A stretch of DNA of 64,000 bases from Mesorhizobium sp. B2-1-8. GTDB taxonomy: Bacteria; Pseudomonadota; Alphaproteobacteria; Rhizobiales; Rhizobiaceae. The stretch is from assembly GCF_006442545.2 (NCBI RefSeq), contig NZ_CP083952.1, positions 1,364,001 to 1,428,000 on the forward strand. Direction: 5' to 3'. The notes under the pieces were generated by a model. That model did not search any database. It was not told the origin of the DNA and saw only the letters and a list, made by a program, of their open reading frames with translations. Each line of letters begins with the position of its first letter. Position 1 is the stretch's first letter. The translations under genes were made by a program, and so were the position numbers. Shown here piece after piece: positions 45,951 to 53,458 of the stretch.

Positions 45951-46439
45951 ATGTCGAAGATCGAGGAAGGTTTCATGACTGAACGATCCGTTGTCCATTC
46001 CACCTTTGTCGTCGAGCGGAGTTATCCGGTGGCACCGGCGAAAGTCTTCTCCGCGTTCAGCAGCCCGGATGCCAAGCGGCGCTGGTTCGTCGATCCCCAT
46101 GACCCGGCGCCAAGCCAGCACGAGATGGACTTCCGCGTCGGCGGCAAGGAGGTCAATGCCGGCTGCCCGAGCGATGGGCAGATGCATTTCTTCAACGCGG
46201 TCTATCAGGACATCGTGCCGGACCAGCGCATCGTCTATAGCTATGAGTTGCTGTTCGGCGAAACCCGTGTCTCGGTGTCGCTGGCGACGATCGAATTTGT
46301 GGCGGAAAGCGGCGGCACGCGGCTTGTGATGACGGAGCAGGGGGCCTTCTTCGATGGCCACGACACCCCGGCCACGCGCGAGCATGGAACGGGCGAACTG
46401 CTAGACGCGCTCGACGCTTTCGTGAATTCGCAGTCCTGA
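45951..46439 (+). CDS. SRPBCC / AHSA1 domain protein
   Basis: A 162-residue START-like protein. The N-terminal [20 protein letters not shown] and [10 protein letters not shown] begin the helix-grip fold; [29 protein letters not shown] and a closing helix ([14 protein letters not shown]) follow. It likely binds a small hydrophobic ligand. ATG at 45951 has GAGAGGAA upstream. Paired with the preceding ArsR gene, a common bacterial module of unclear purpose. Confidence 0.9.
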   Translation: MSKIEEGFMTERSVVHSTFVVERSYPVAPAKVFSAFSSPDAKRRWFVDPHDPAPSQHEMDFRVGGKEVNAGCPSDGQMHFFNAVYQDIVPDQRIVYSYELLFGETRVSVSLATIEFVAESGGTRLVMTEQGAFFDGHDTPATREHGTGELLDALDAFVNSQS

Positions 46440-46471
46440 ACCAGCGGGTCGGGTGCGGCGTCGAGAACTGA

Positions 46472-46735
46472 TCAGGCTTCCCAGAATTGATCGAGCCAGA
46501 TGTTGAGTCTCAGGAAGCCGGCATTGCTCACCGTATAGACACGCCGCGTGCCTTCAGGTTTGGCATTGACCAGTCCGGCGTCGAGCAACACTTTCAGATG
46601 CTGTGATACGGCCGGGCGGGAGACTGGCAGCCCGGCCGCCAATTCGTTGACGGTCTTCGGACCGCGTCGAAGTTCTTCCAGAAGATGGCGCCGGTTGGGG
46701 TCGGCGATCGCCATGAAGGCGTCGGAAAACATCAT
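46472..46735 (-). CDS. ArsR family transcriptional regulator 2
   Basis: An 87-residue winged-helix protein: FMAIADPNRRHLLEELRRGP, KTVNELAAGLPVSRPAVSQH, then LKVLLDAGLVNAKPEGTRRV and YTV. Short compared with most ArsR proteins (about 100 residues) but complete in the DNA-binding core. Sits 31 bp downstream of the MFS gene on the same strand and converges on the AHSA1 gene. Confidence 0.88.
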   Translation of the reverse strand: MMFSDAFMAIADPNRRHLLEELRRGPKTVNELAAGLPVSRPAVSQHLKVLLDAGLVNAKPEGTRRVYTVSNAGFLRLNIWLDQFWEA

Positions 46736-46766
46736 GCTTCATTTGTGAGGCAAAGTTTTTCAAATC

Positions 46767-48014
46767 TCAACTGTTTGCTTCTGCTTTTCTTCTCGGATCG
46801 AGCCGCAATGCTTCCGGGGTCACCGAGCGGTCGGCCGGCTGCGTCTTGAAGGCATCGCGGTCTTCGATCGGCACCGGCGCGCGACGGCTGATGCGCAGCA
46901 GCGTGTAACCAGCCAGCGACAGGTGCGCGAAGGCGGTCGCCAGGAACAAGCCCTCCGGGCGCATCCAGCCCATCAGCGCCGCCGCCAGCAACGGGCCGAT
47001 CATGGTGCCGAAGCCGTAAAGCAACAGCAGTCCACCCGATACCTTGACGAAATCCTCCGACCGCGCGTGGTCGTTGGCATGCGCCACGGCGATCGAATAG
47101 AGCGTGTAGGCGAAAGCGCCATAAGCGGCGGTGAAGATGATGACGAAGATGCCAGAGCGCGGTTCGAACAGGAAGATCATGAGTGCGAATAGCGCGGCGC
47201 CGAATGCGGCGCCGGCCAGCACGAAACGCCGGTCGGTCTTGTCGGAGAGGCGCCCGGCCGGAAGCTGCATGGCGGCACCGGCAACGACCACAAGGCTCAT
47301 CATCAAGGCGATCTCGGCAGTCGGGATGCCGATGCGGGCACCGTAGACCGCGCCTAGCGTGCCCCAGGCGCCGTTGGCGATGCCGATCAGCACGCAGGCG
47401 ATCGCCGACACGGGTGAGTTGGCATAGAGCCCCTTGACGTCGAGCTTGACGTCCTGCAGCGGCTTGGGGTGGGACGCCGTCGACACAGCGGTCGGGATCA
47501 GCGAGAGGCAGAACAGGATGCCGGTGATCATGAACAGCGATGCCGATTTGACGTCGCCGCCGGCGACGATCATCTGGCCGCCCATGATCGAGGCGTAGGT
47601 CACCATCATGTAGAGGCCGAAGACGGTGCCGCGGTTCTCGTTGGTGGCTTTCTCGTTCAGCCAGCTTTCGATGACCATGAAGGCACCGGCCATGGTGAAA
47701 CCGGTAAAGGCGCGCAGCAGGATCCAGACATATTCGTCGATGATCAGGCCGGTGAGCAGCGCCACGATGGCACCCGACGCTGCAAAGGCACCGAACGCGC
47801 GCACATGTCCGGCTCGGCGCACGATGCGCGGCGCAAAGAAACAGCCGGTGACGAAGCCGCCGGCCCAGGCCGTGCCCATCAGGCCGAGCGAAGCGGTCGA
47901 AAACCCTTCCACCTGGCCGCGCAGGGGCAACAGCAGCCCGTGCAGTCCCGATGCCGCCAGAAGGAAGGCGGTGCCGCGAAGCAGGGAAAGGATCGGTCTG
48001 TAGGCTGCGAGCAT
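46767..48014 (-). CDS. MFS transporter, YcaD-like
   Basis: A 415-residue, twelve-helix major facilitator. Landmarks are GTAWAGGFVTGCFFAPRIVR, FTMAGAFMVIESWLNEKATN and GAAMQLPAGRLSDKTDRRFV (the motif A-like loop). The pattern GESWLN/ESWLNE is typical of the YcaD group. Inner membrane; substrate unknown. It may be cotranscribed with the following arsR-like gene. Confidence 0.88.
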   Translation of the reverse strand: MLAAYRPILSLLRGTAFLLAASGLHGLLLPLRGQVEGFSTASLGLMGTAWAGGFVTGCFFAPRIVRRAGHVRAFGAFAASGAIVALLTGLIIDEYVWILLRAFTGFTMAGAFMVIESWLNEKATNENRGTVFGLYMMVTYASIMGGQMIVAGGDVKSASLFMITGILFCLSLIPTAVSTASHPKPLQDVKLDVKGLYANSPVSAIACVLIGIANGAWGTLGAVYGARIGIPTAEIALMMSLVVVAGAAMQLPAGRLSDKTDRRFVLAGAAFGAALFALMIFLFEPRSGIFVIIFTAAYGAFAYTLYSIAVAHANDHARSEDFVKVSGGLLLLYGFGTMIGPLLAAALMGWMRPEGLFLATAFAHLSLAGYTLLRISRRAPVPIEDRDAFKTQPADRSVTPEALRLDPRRKAEANS

Positions 48015-48102
48015 TTTTTGATCCGGCTGAGGACTGGGAGGGACGCAGGTTCGAAGACAGTCGCATTCGGGCTTTTCGGCGGCGGACGGTTACCGCAGCG
48101 AA

Positions 48103-48297
48103 TTATCCGCGGCGGAACAGCGCCTCGGCGGCCGACTTGGTATTGTCCTTGCTCTTGAGTTCGGCTTCCAGCCTGGCGATCTCGTCGCGCAGGATGCCGA
48201 TGCGCTCGGACAGTTCCCCGACGGAAAGCAGCGACAGGTCCTGCCCGATCTCGTGCGGGCGCGCCTTCTTCTTGGGTTCGTCGTCGAAGATCGCCAT
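48103..48297 (-). CDS. DUF1192 family small protein
   Basis: A 64-residue protein MAIFDDEPKKKARPHEIGQD, LSLLSVGELSERIGILRDEI and ARLEAELKSKD. The motif LSLLSVxELxxRI is the core of DUF1192, found across alphaproteobacteria. A C-terminal coiled coil is likely. Start ATG at 48295-48297. Divergent from the quinone oxidoreductase gene. Function unknown. Confidence 0.9.
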   Translation of the reverse strand: MAIFDDEPKKKARPHEIGQDLSLLSVGELSERIGILRDEIARLEAELKSKDNTKSAAEALFRRG

Positions 48298-48419
48298 CGT
48301 TGCTCCTCCTCCGCCAGACCAGATTGGCCATTTGCCTGATTTGCCAATGAGCATACATAGGGCAGGGGCGTCGATGCAAACAGCCGGTAAGAGTGCGGCG
48401 AGGAAAGACGGGAAACTTC

Positions 48420-49430
48420 ATGGCGAGCGGACAGAAAATTCCGGCACGGATGACGGCGATCGCGATCTCGGAGCCGGGCGGCCCCCGGGTGCTGAAGCCG
48501 GAAACGCGCGACGTGCCGCTGCCCGGCCCCGGCGAAATCCTGATCAAGGTCCATGCCGCCGGCGTCAACCGGCCGGACGTCCAGCAGCGCAAGGGCGCCT
48601 ATCCGCCGCCGCCCGGCGCATCGGACCTGCCGGGTCTCGAAGCGTCGGGTGAGGTGGCGGCGCTTGGCGACGAAATATCGCGCTGGCGCATCGGCGACCG
48701 GGTCTGCGCGCTCACGCCCGGCGGCGCCTATGCCGAGTATGTCAAGGTGCATGCGGGCAGTGTGCTGCCGCTGCCGGCGGGCTTCACCCACACGGAAGCG
48801 GCCGCCGTGCCGGAGAACTATTTCACCGTCTGGCACAATGTCTTCGAGCGCGGCGGACTGAAAAAGGGTGAGACACTGCTCGTCCATGGCGGCTCGTCCG
48901 GCATCGGCACCACGGCGATCCAGCTCGCCTCGGCCTTCGGCGCCTATGTCATCACCACCGCCGGATCCAAGGAGAAATGCGACGCCTGCTTGAAGCTGGG
49001 CGCCGACCACGCGATCAACTACCGCGAGCAGGATTTCGTCGCCGTCGTCAAGGAGGCGACCGAAGGCCGGGGCGCCGACGTCATCCTCGACATGGTCGGC
49101 GGCGATTATGTCCAGCGAAACTACGAGGCCGCCGCCATCGAGGGCCGCATCGTGCAGATTGCCGTGCAGGCAGGTGCTGTGGCGACCGCCGACTTTTCCA
49201 AGATCATGGTCAAGCGGCTGACCCATACGGGTTCGACGCTGCGGCCGCGTACCGTCGAATTCAAGGCAGCGATCGCGGCGGCGCTCGAGGCGCAGGTGTG
49301 GCCTCTGCTGGGCACGCGCAAGGTCGCTCCGGTCATGGACATGATCTACCCGCTCACCGATGCCTGGAGGGCGCATGAGCGGATGGAGGAGGGTGAGCAC
49401 ATCGGCAAGATCGTGCTCGACGTCGGCTAG
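48420..49430 (+). CDS. NAD(P)H quinone oxidoreductase (zeta-crystallin-like MDR family)
   Basis: A 336-residue zinc-independent medium-chain reductase. Landmarks: HAAGVNRPDVQQRKGAYPPP near residue 42, GLEASGEVAALG, and the NADPH loop HGGSSGIGTTAIQLA, followed by GADHAINYREQDF. It resembles human PIG3/TP53I3 in order of motifs. Reduces quinones or enones with NADPH. ATG at 48420 is chosen; 48450 is an alternative. Confidence 0.9.
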   Translation: MASGQKIPARMTAIAISEPGGPRVLKPETRDVPLPGPGEILIKVHAAGVNRPDVQQRKGAYPPPPGASDLPGLEASGEVAALGDEISRWRIGDRVCALTPGGAYAEYVKVHAGSVLPLPAGFTHTEAAAVPENYFTVWHNVFERGGLKKGETLLVHGGSSGIGTTAIQLASAFGAYVITTAGSKEKCDACLKLGADHAINYREQDFVAVVKEATEGRGADVILDMVGGDYVQRNYEAAAIEGRIVQIAVQAGAVATADFSKIMVKRLTHTGSTLRPRTVEFKAAIAAALEAQVWPLLGTRKVAPVMDMIYPLTDAWRAHERMEEGEHIGKIVLDVG

Positions 49431-49483
49431 GCCAGCATCCCCTAAATGGGGCCGCTGCCTACAAGGTGAACAGGAGCTTAATG

Positions 49484-49517
49484 GTGCAATGCAGCATTTG
49501 CATCATTGCTATGCAAA
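49484..49517. promoter_or_regulatory. PhaR-like site and inverted repeat upstream of the DUF1127 gene
   Basis: GTGCAATGCAG (49484-49494) differs by one base from CTGC-N3-GCAG and continues GCATTTGC, close to the phaR site. Directly after lies a perfect 7-bp inverted repeat TTTGCAT / ATGCAAA (49497-49503 and 49511-49517). The block is 75-108 bp before the ATG. Confidence 0.45.
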
Positions 49518-49591
49518 ATCAGCCATTCAAGTCCTCATCGATGATCACTATTTGAGCATCATCGAAACGAACCCAATTCAGGAGGACTACC

Positions 49592-49732
49592 ATGAACCCG
49601 ATCCGCGCTTTCCGTAACTGGCGCATGTACAACGAGACCGTTCGCGAACTGAACCGCCTCAACGCACGCCAGCTCAGCGACCTCGGCATCAACCGCGGCG
49701 ACATCGAACGGATCGCCCGTCAGGCGACCTGA
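49592..49732 (+). CDS. DUF1127 small protein
   Basis: A 46-residue basic peptide MNPIRAFRNWRMYNETVREL, NRLNARQLSDLGINRGDIER, IARQAT. The closing motif RQLxDLGInRxDIxxIAR defines DUF1127, a family of small Arg-rich alphaproteobacterial proteins; some members bind RNA or influence phosphate and carbon metabolism in Agrobacterium (recalled). GGAGGA precedes the ATG. A terminator follows, so it is monocistronic. Confidence 0.92.
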   Translation: MNPIRAFRNWRMYNETVRELNRLNARQLSDLGINRGDIERIARQAT

Positions 49733-49805
49733 TTGCAAGCGCGACCCGCCGCAAGGCAGGGTCGCAATGCAGAGCCGCCGCGGACGCCTGTCGTCGCCGG
49801 TTCCG

Positions 49806-49840
49806 AACCCGCTGGACCCTGTCCGGCGGGTTTTGTCTTT
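49806..49840 (+). terminator. terminator after the DUF1127 gene
   Basis: AACCCGC (49806-49812) and GGAC (49814-49817) pair with GTCC (49821-49824) and GCGGGTT (49826-49832), leaving one mismatch and a three-base loop. A T-rich tract TTTTGTCTTTT overlaps and follows the stem. Confidence 0.8.
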
Positions 49841-50081
49841 TGGGGGCAGAAAAAATAGTGGCAGAGGCAATCGTGCCGTCGCTATCGGGCACAAGGGCGA
49901 ACCCTGGATGGAGGCGGCGGCAAGCGCCAACATCACCGTGAAGACCGGATGAACCTATCTCGAACGGATACTCGCCAAGACCGGAACACGCCAACAGAGC
50001 CAACTTGTCGCGCTGCTCAAGGGCACGGAACCGTTCCGGTAACTGCCGGTTCGCGGTTTCCGGTGGGCTTCTCCAAAAACA

Positions 50082-50168
50082 TTGCGAAACAGGCAGGGAA
50101 CGGTTATACAGGCCCCGAATTTCCCATTTTGGTGGCTCTAAACCACCGCCCGCGCGGGAACGCGGGCG
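50082..50168 (+). promoter_or_regulatory. candidate promoter and structured leader of trcR
   Basis: TTGCGA (50082-50087) and TTATAC (50104-50109) are separated by 16 bp. Downstream, GGTGG/CCACC (50131-50147) and CGCCCGCG/CGCGGGCG (50147-50168) can form two consecutive hairpins that end about 20 bp before the ATG. No T tract follows, so these look like leader structures rather than a terminator. Confidence 0.45.
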
Positions 50169-50188
50169 AACGAGAAGGATTTTTAAAA

Positions 50189-50884
50189 ATGGCCAATACG
50201 CTGCTGATGCCCAAGGCGACCGCCGTCTGGCTGGTCGACAACACCGCGCTTTCCTTCGAGCAGATCGCGCAGTTCTGCGGGCTGCATCCGCTCGAGGTCA
50301 AGGCGATCGCCGACGGCGAATCGGCGCAAGGCATCAAGGGCATGGACCCGATCATGACCGGTCAACTGACCCGCGACGAGATCGCGCGCGCCGAGAAAGA
50401 CCCGAACCAGCGCCTGAAGCTTTCCGACCCCAAGGTGCGGGTGCCGGAATCCAAGCGCAAGGGTCCGCGCTACACGCCGCTGTCGAAGCGCCAGGACCGG
50501 CCGAACGCCATCCTGTGGCTGGTGCGTAATCATCCCGAACTCAAGGACGCGCAGATTTCGCGCCTCGTCGGCACCACCAAGTCGACGATCGAGCAGATCC
50601 GCGAACGCAAGCACTGGAATTCGGCCAATCTGCAGCCGATGGACCCGGTGACGCTGGGCCTAGCCTCGCAGATCGACCTCGACATGGAAGTCAACCGCGC
50701 CTCGCGGGGTCGCGAACAGGCGCAGCCGGTCGGCGACACGCTGCTGCCGGCGGCATTGACCGAGCGGCTGGTACCAGCGCCGGAGAAGCCGAAGGACGAG
50801 GACGCGGAGCTCGACGCCAACGCCGTCTTCGCCAAGCTGTCGGCGCTGAAGTCGAAGGATACCGACACGGACGACGAGGAGTAG
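50189..50884 (+). CDS. trcR: cell cycle transcriptional regulator TrcR-type (DUF1013) protein
   Basis: A 231-residue protein beginning MANTLLMPKATAVWLVDNTA, then LSFEQIAQFCGLHPLEVKAI, the conserved N-terminal helix-turn-helix of DUF1013. A second helix-turn-helix-like block is NAILWLVRNHPELKDAQISR then LVGTTKSTIEQIRERKHWN. The C-terminal 60 residues are acidic and variable. In Caulobacter this family is an RNA-polymerase-associated regulator of cell-cycle genes (recalled). ATG at 50189; the open frame upstream crosses the leader and is not used. Confidence 0.9.
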   Translation: MANTLLMPKATAVWLVDNTALSFEQIAQFCGLHPLEVKAIADGESAQGIKGMDPIMTGQLTRDEIARAEKDPNQRLKLSDPKVRVPESKRKGPRYTPLSKRQDRPNAILWLVRNHPELKDAQISRLVGTTKSTIEQIRERKHWNSANLQPMDPVTLGLASQIDLDMEVNRASRGREQAQPVGDTLLPAALTERLVPAPEKPKDEDAELDANAVFAKLSALKSKDTDTDDEE

Positions 50885-50894
50885 GCAGCGCCTC

Positions 50895-51078
50895 TTCCTT
50901 CTCCCCCTGTGGGAGAAGGTGGCCGAGCGAAGCTCGGTCGGATGAGGGGTGTTCCAGCTTGGCACCGACGCACTCCGTCGCGCACCCCTCAACCGTCTCG
51001 ACGCCGCGTGCCGATCCACCGCCCTGGGGCGAGCCGCTGGTCTCGCCCGTCCTTCCGACCCCACAGGGGGAGAAGGAA
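50895..51078. repeat. 184-bp element bounded by perfect 19-bp inverted repeats
   Basis: The left end TTCCTTCTCCCCCTGTGGG (50895-50913) is the exact reverse complement of the right end at 51060-51078. Inside, CCGAGCGAAGCTCGG forms a hairpin near 50922-50936, and GGATGAGGGGTG / CACCCCTC pieces give further pairing. The sequence type (CTCCCCCTGTGGGAGAAGG, then GCTCGGTCGGATGAGGGGTG) is one I associate with dispersed intergenic repeats of Rhizobiales. It lies in the convergent trcR / WYL regulator spacer. It could act as a bidirectional transcription barrier or be a non-autonomous mobile repeat. Confidence 0.8.
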
Positions 51079-51085
51079 GGAACCG

Positions 51086-51805
51086 TCAGCTTCGCGCCGC
51101 GCGGTCCGGCGCCATGCCGTAATCCTCGCTGCGCTCCACCGCCCGGTAGAAATCGGCAAGCTGCTTGCCGCGTTCCGGCTTGAAGATGCGCCCTGCGATG
51201 ACCACAGAGGCGATGCGGTCGATGCGGAAGGCGCGGAAATCATCGCGCATCTCACACCAGGCGACCAGCGTCCACACCTTGCCCCAGAACCACAGGCCGA
51301 GCGGCCTGATATCGCGCGCGGTGCCGCGGCCGGCTTCATCCGAGTAGTCGATGGTCAGCACCTGGCGCTTTTCGACCGCGCGTTCGATCAGATCGATCGC
51401 CTCGCGGGCGGCGTCGCTGACCACCCACATCGGCGTATGGATCTCGGTGCGGGCGATGCGGTCCTTTTCTGCATCGGGCAACACGGCACCGATCTTGACC
51501 AGCGCCTCGTCGGCGGCCCGCGCCATCGCGGCGCCGCCAAAGGCACGCACCATTCGCGCGCCGGCGACCAGCGCCACGATCTCGTCACGCGTGAACATCA
51601 GCGGTGGAAGGTCGAAACCCTCCCTCATCATGTAGCCAACGCCGGCCTCGCCGTCGATCGGCACGCCCGTCGACTGCAGGTCGGCTATGTCGCGATAGAT
51701 GGTTCGCTCGGAAACCTCGAGCCACGTGCCGAGCTTCTGGGCGGTGACCAGACGGCCACCACGCAGATGCTGCACGATCTGAAAGAGCCTGTCGGCGCGG
51801 CGCAT
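51086..51805 (-). CDS. YafY/WYL-domain transcriptional regulator
   Basis: A 239-residue regulator. The N-terminal HTH is RRADRLFQIVQHLRGGRLVT, then AQKLGTWLEVSERTIYRDIA (DeoR/HTH_11 type). The WYL domain follows, with RPLGLWFWGKVWTLVAWCEM and DFRAFRIDRIASV. Likely controls itself and neighbours through the palindromes at 52334 and 53235. ATG at 51803-51805; the frame opens 23 codons earlier without support. Downstream of the 135-residue hypothetical gene in the same direction. Confidence 0.9.
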   Translation of the reverse strand: MRRADRLFQIVQHLRGGRLVTAQKLGTWLEVSERTIYRDIADLQSTGVPIDGEAGVGYMMREGFDLPPLMFTRDEIVALVAGARMVRAFGGAAMARAADEALVKIGAVLPDAEKDRIARTEIHTPMWVVSDAAREAIDLIERAVEKRQVLTIDYSDEAGRGTARDIRPLGLWFWGKVWTLVAWCEMRDDFRAFRIDRIASVVIAGRIFKPERGKQLADFYRAVERSEDYGMAPDRAARS

Positions 51806-51877
51806 CGTTTGCTTCCCCAGTGTCTTTCCTAAGCATGCCGTGGCTCCCGGACCGGATCCACTTCCACATGGCATGCA

Positions 51878-52285
51878 TTACGGTTTCAGCCCTTCGCGCT
51901 TGCGCTGCGCGGCGACGAAATCCGCGCCGAAGGATAGTTTACTCGTTGTCGGCGTCGTCGCATCGAGCACGCGCCAGAAGGGTGCGATGTCGCGGAGAGT
52001 CATCCCGCGCTCAAGGTCCTCATTGGCGGCTTCGGCGACCGTGCGCAGATGATAACCTATGGTGACCGGGCATGTCACTTCGGCGCCGTGCTCGATGGCA
52101 AGGGCCGTGCGCAACGCGCGGACATCCATCTCGACGCCTTCGGGAATCGAGCGGATGAAATCGTCGACCTGGCGCGCGGTCGGCACCAGCATGGGCTGGC
52201 CCTCGATGACATCTCCCACCGTGCGCGGCGTTGATTTCACGCCGTTGATGCCTGGTGTGTTCAGCCTGTCGTTCCAACTCTTCAT
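51878..52285 (-). CDS. conserved hypothetical protein, possible alkyltransferase-like relative
   Basis: A 135-residue protein. The core DVRALRTALAIEHGAEVTCP, VTIGYHLRTVAEAANEDLER and PFWRVLDATTPT then AAQRKREGL is recalled from many hypothetical proteins. The order CP..PFWRVL..QR..EGL faintly resembles the end of MGMT / alkyltransferase-like proteins, but there is no PCHRV motif, so that link is weak. A 26-bp palindrome lies 49 bp upstream of the ATG (52283-52285). It forms an operon with the WYL regulator, 72 bp downstream. Confidence 0.7.
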   Translation of the reverse strand: MKSWNDRLNTPGINGVKSTPRTVGDVIEGQPMLVPTARQVDDFIRSIPEGVEMDVRALRTALAIEHGAEVTCPVTIGYHLRTVAEAANEDLERGMTLRDIAPFWRVLDATTPTTSKLSFGADFVAAQRKREGLKP

Positions 52286-52333
52286 CGATCGTCCTCTCGG
52301 CCGGCCAGGCGCATCATCCCACCATCGCACGCA

Positions 52334-52359
52334 CCTCCTGACAGCATACTGTCAGGAGG
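52334..52359. promoter_or_regulatory. 26-bp perfect palindrome B upstream of the hypothetical/WYL operon
   Basis: CCTCCTGACAG and CTGTCAGGAGG are 11-bp inverted arms around CATA. The site overlaps the last codons of the DJ-1/PfpI gene and lies 49-74 bp before the next start codon. The flanking GCAC is also shared with the second copy at 53235. Confidence 0.75.
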
Positions 52360-52942
52360 CTTCAGCATACTCCTTGGCGAATAGCGTCCGCATCTGCGCG
52401 AGTTGGCTGCCTTTCTCGGGATAGAGCGTCTGCAGGAAGGCAAGGGCAAAGGTGCCCGGTGCCGAACCCGGCGCGGACACGATCTTGCCGTCAGCCACGG
52501 CATGCGGCACATCCTGATAGTTCAGGTCGCCGGCATAGCCGGCTTCGTGACCGTTGATCCAGTCACGGCCATTGCTGGTGTGCCTGGCGTTCTCGAACAT
52601 GCCGGCGCGGGCCAGCGCAAGCGTTCCCGCACAGATGCCGCCAACGACACCGCCGCGCCTGGCGACCGCCGTCAGCAGTTCGGAAGCATCCGGCGGCGCC
52701 TTGCCCGCCCACCGGTCGGAACCGATGACGGCCATGGCATCGAGATCGGTATTCTCATCGGCGTCTGCCGAGCGATCCGGCGTCAGCCGAAAGCCGCTGA
52801 TTCCGGTCACCGGCTTGCCTTCGGGCGTAATCGACACGGCGCGCGCGCCGAACCATTCGACCGCCGAGGCCGCCAGCAGCCCGTATTCCCAGTCGGCAAA
52901 ACCTTCGACGAACAGAAAGCCGATTGTCTTCTGATCGGGCAT
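52352..52942 (-). CDS. DJ-1/PfpI family glutamine amidotransferase-like protein
   Basis: A 196-residue class I glutamine amidotransferase-like protein. The nucleophile elbow is GGICAGTLALARAG with Cys, and residues such as FLFVEGFADWEYGLL begin the fold. Related proteins act as stress-response or regulatory factors, and some have glyoxalase activity. ATG at 52940-52942. It probably shares a transcript with the small DUF1127-like gene 83 bp upstream. A half-site CTGACAG at 52985-52991 lies between the two. Confidence 0.88.
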   Translation of the reverse strand: MPDQKTIGFLFVEGFADWEYGLLAASAVEWFGARAVSITPEGKPVTGISGFRLTPDRSADADENTDLDAMAVIGSDRWAGKAPPDASELLTAVARRGGVVGGICAGTLALARAGMFENARHTSNGRDWINGHEAGYAGDLNYQDVPHAVADGKIVSAPGSAPGTFALAFLQTLYPEKGSQLAQMRTLFAKEYAEAS

Positions 52943-53025
52943 GAGTTCGCTCCATCCCTCGCGCGCGGATCTGATATCTGGATGCTGACAGGTTAGCATC
53001 CAACCGCCGCGTTGAAAATTCTGCC

Positions 53026-53193
53026 TCAATTGCCGTGATGGCGGCGCTCGGCATACATGTCAGGCCAGCCGATATCCTTGCGGATGTCGGCGGGCAGCGC
53101 GTTCATGAACCGCTGGGTCCGGATCTCGTTGCGCATCGTGCGGATCTTGCCGACATAGTGCTGCATGCCGCGCAGAATGGTAAAACCGTTCAT
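53026..53193 (-). CDS. small DUF1127-like protein
   Basis: A 55-residue basic peptide MNGFTILRGMQHYVGKIRTM, RNEIRTQRFMNALPADIRKD, IGWPDMYAERRHHGN. The RTQRFMNALPADIRKDIGWP segment has the layout of DUF1127 (hydrophobic-basic, then LP..I.KDIG). ATG at 53191-53193 follows AGGAGA. It starts 42 bp from the second palindrome. Too short for many gene finders. Confidence 0.75.
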   Translation of the reverse strand: MNGFTILRGMQHYVGKIRTMRNEIRTQRFMNALPADIRKDIGWPDMYAERRHHGN

Positions 53194-53234
53194 GACCAAT
53201 CTCCTCTCTCTGACTGGAGACAGTATCGCACACC

Positions 53235-53260
53235 CCTCCTGACAGCAGTCTGTCAGGAGG
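53235..53260. promoter_or_regulatory. 26-bp perfect palindrome A upstream of the DUF1127-like/PfpI genes
   Basis: Arms CCTCCTGACAG and CTGTCAGGAGG identical to the copy at 52334-52359, here around CAGT. It is 42-67 bp before the start codon of the small gene, nearly the same distance as for palindrome B. Confidence 0.75.
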
Positions 53261-53458
53261 ATGGCAGGGTCGTGCGACGTCAGTTCCGTTCTTGCCGTGA
53301 CGGGTCAGGCGAGCGCGGATTGTTCACCGTGAGGGACCAATCGGGGTCGTGTTGTTCATTGATTGGTGACGGACTGTCGGGATAGGCGGCCTTCAGCGGC
53401 GTGACGGGAGTTCTGATATGAAGGGAGAAAATTTTTCCCCAAAAACAGGGAGACGACC

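Larger units (their letters stand above)
49733..50188. other. 456-bp spacer between the DUF1127 gene and trcR
   Basis: No gene is apparent; the short frames lack ribosome sites and known domains. It contains the DUF1127 terminator (49806-49840), the palindrome GGAACCGTTCC near 50027-50037, a candidate promoter (50082-50109) and a structured trcR leader (50131-50168). Confidence 0.5.

Noticed and set aside
49767..49952. Open frame of 61 codons between the DUF1127 gene and trcR
   Set aside because: It covers the DUF1127 terminator hairpin and has no ribosome site or known similarity.
50895..51078. Insertion sequence
   Set aside because: The inverted repeats are clean, but the interior is too short for any transposase and no direct target duplication was identified.
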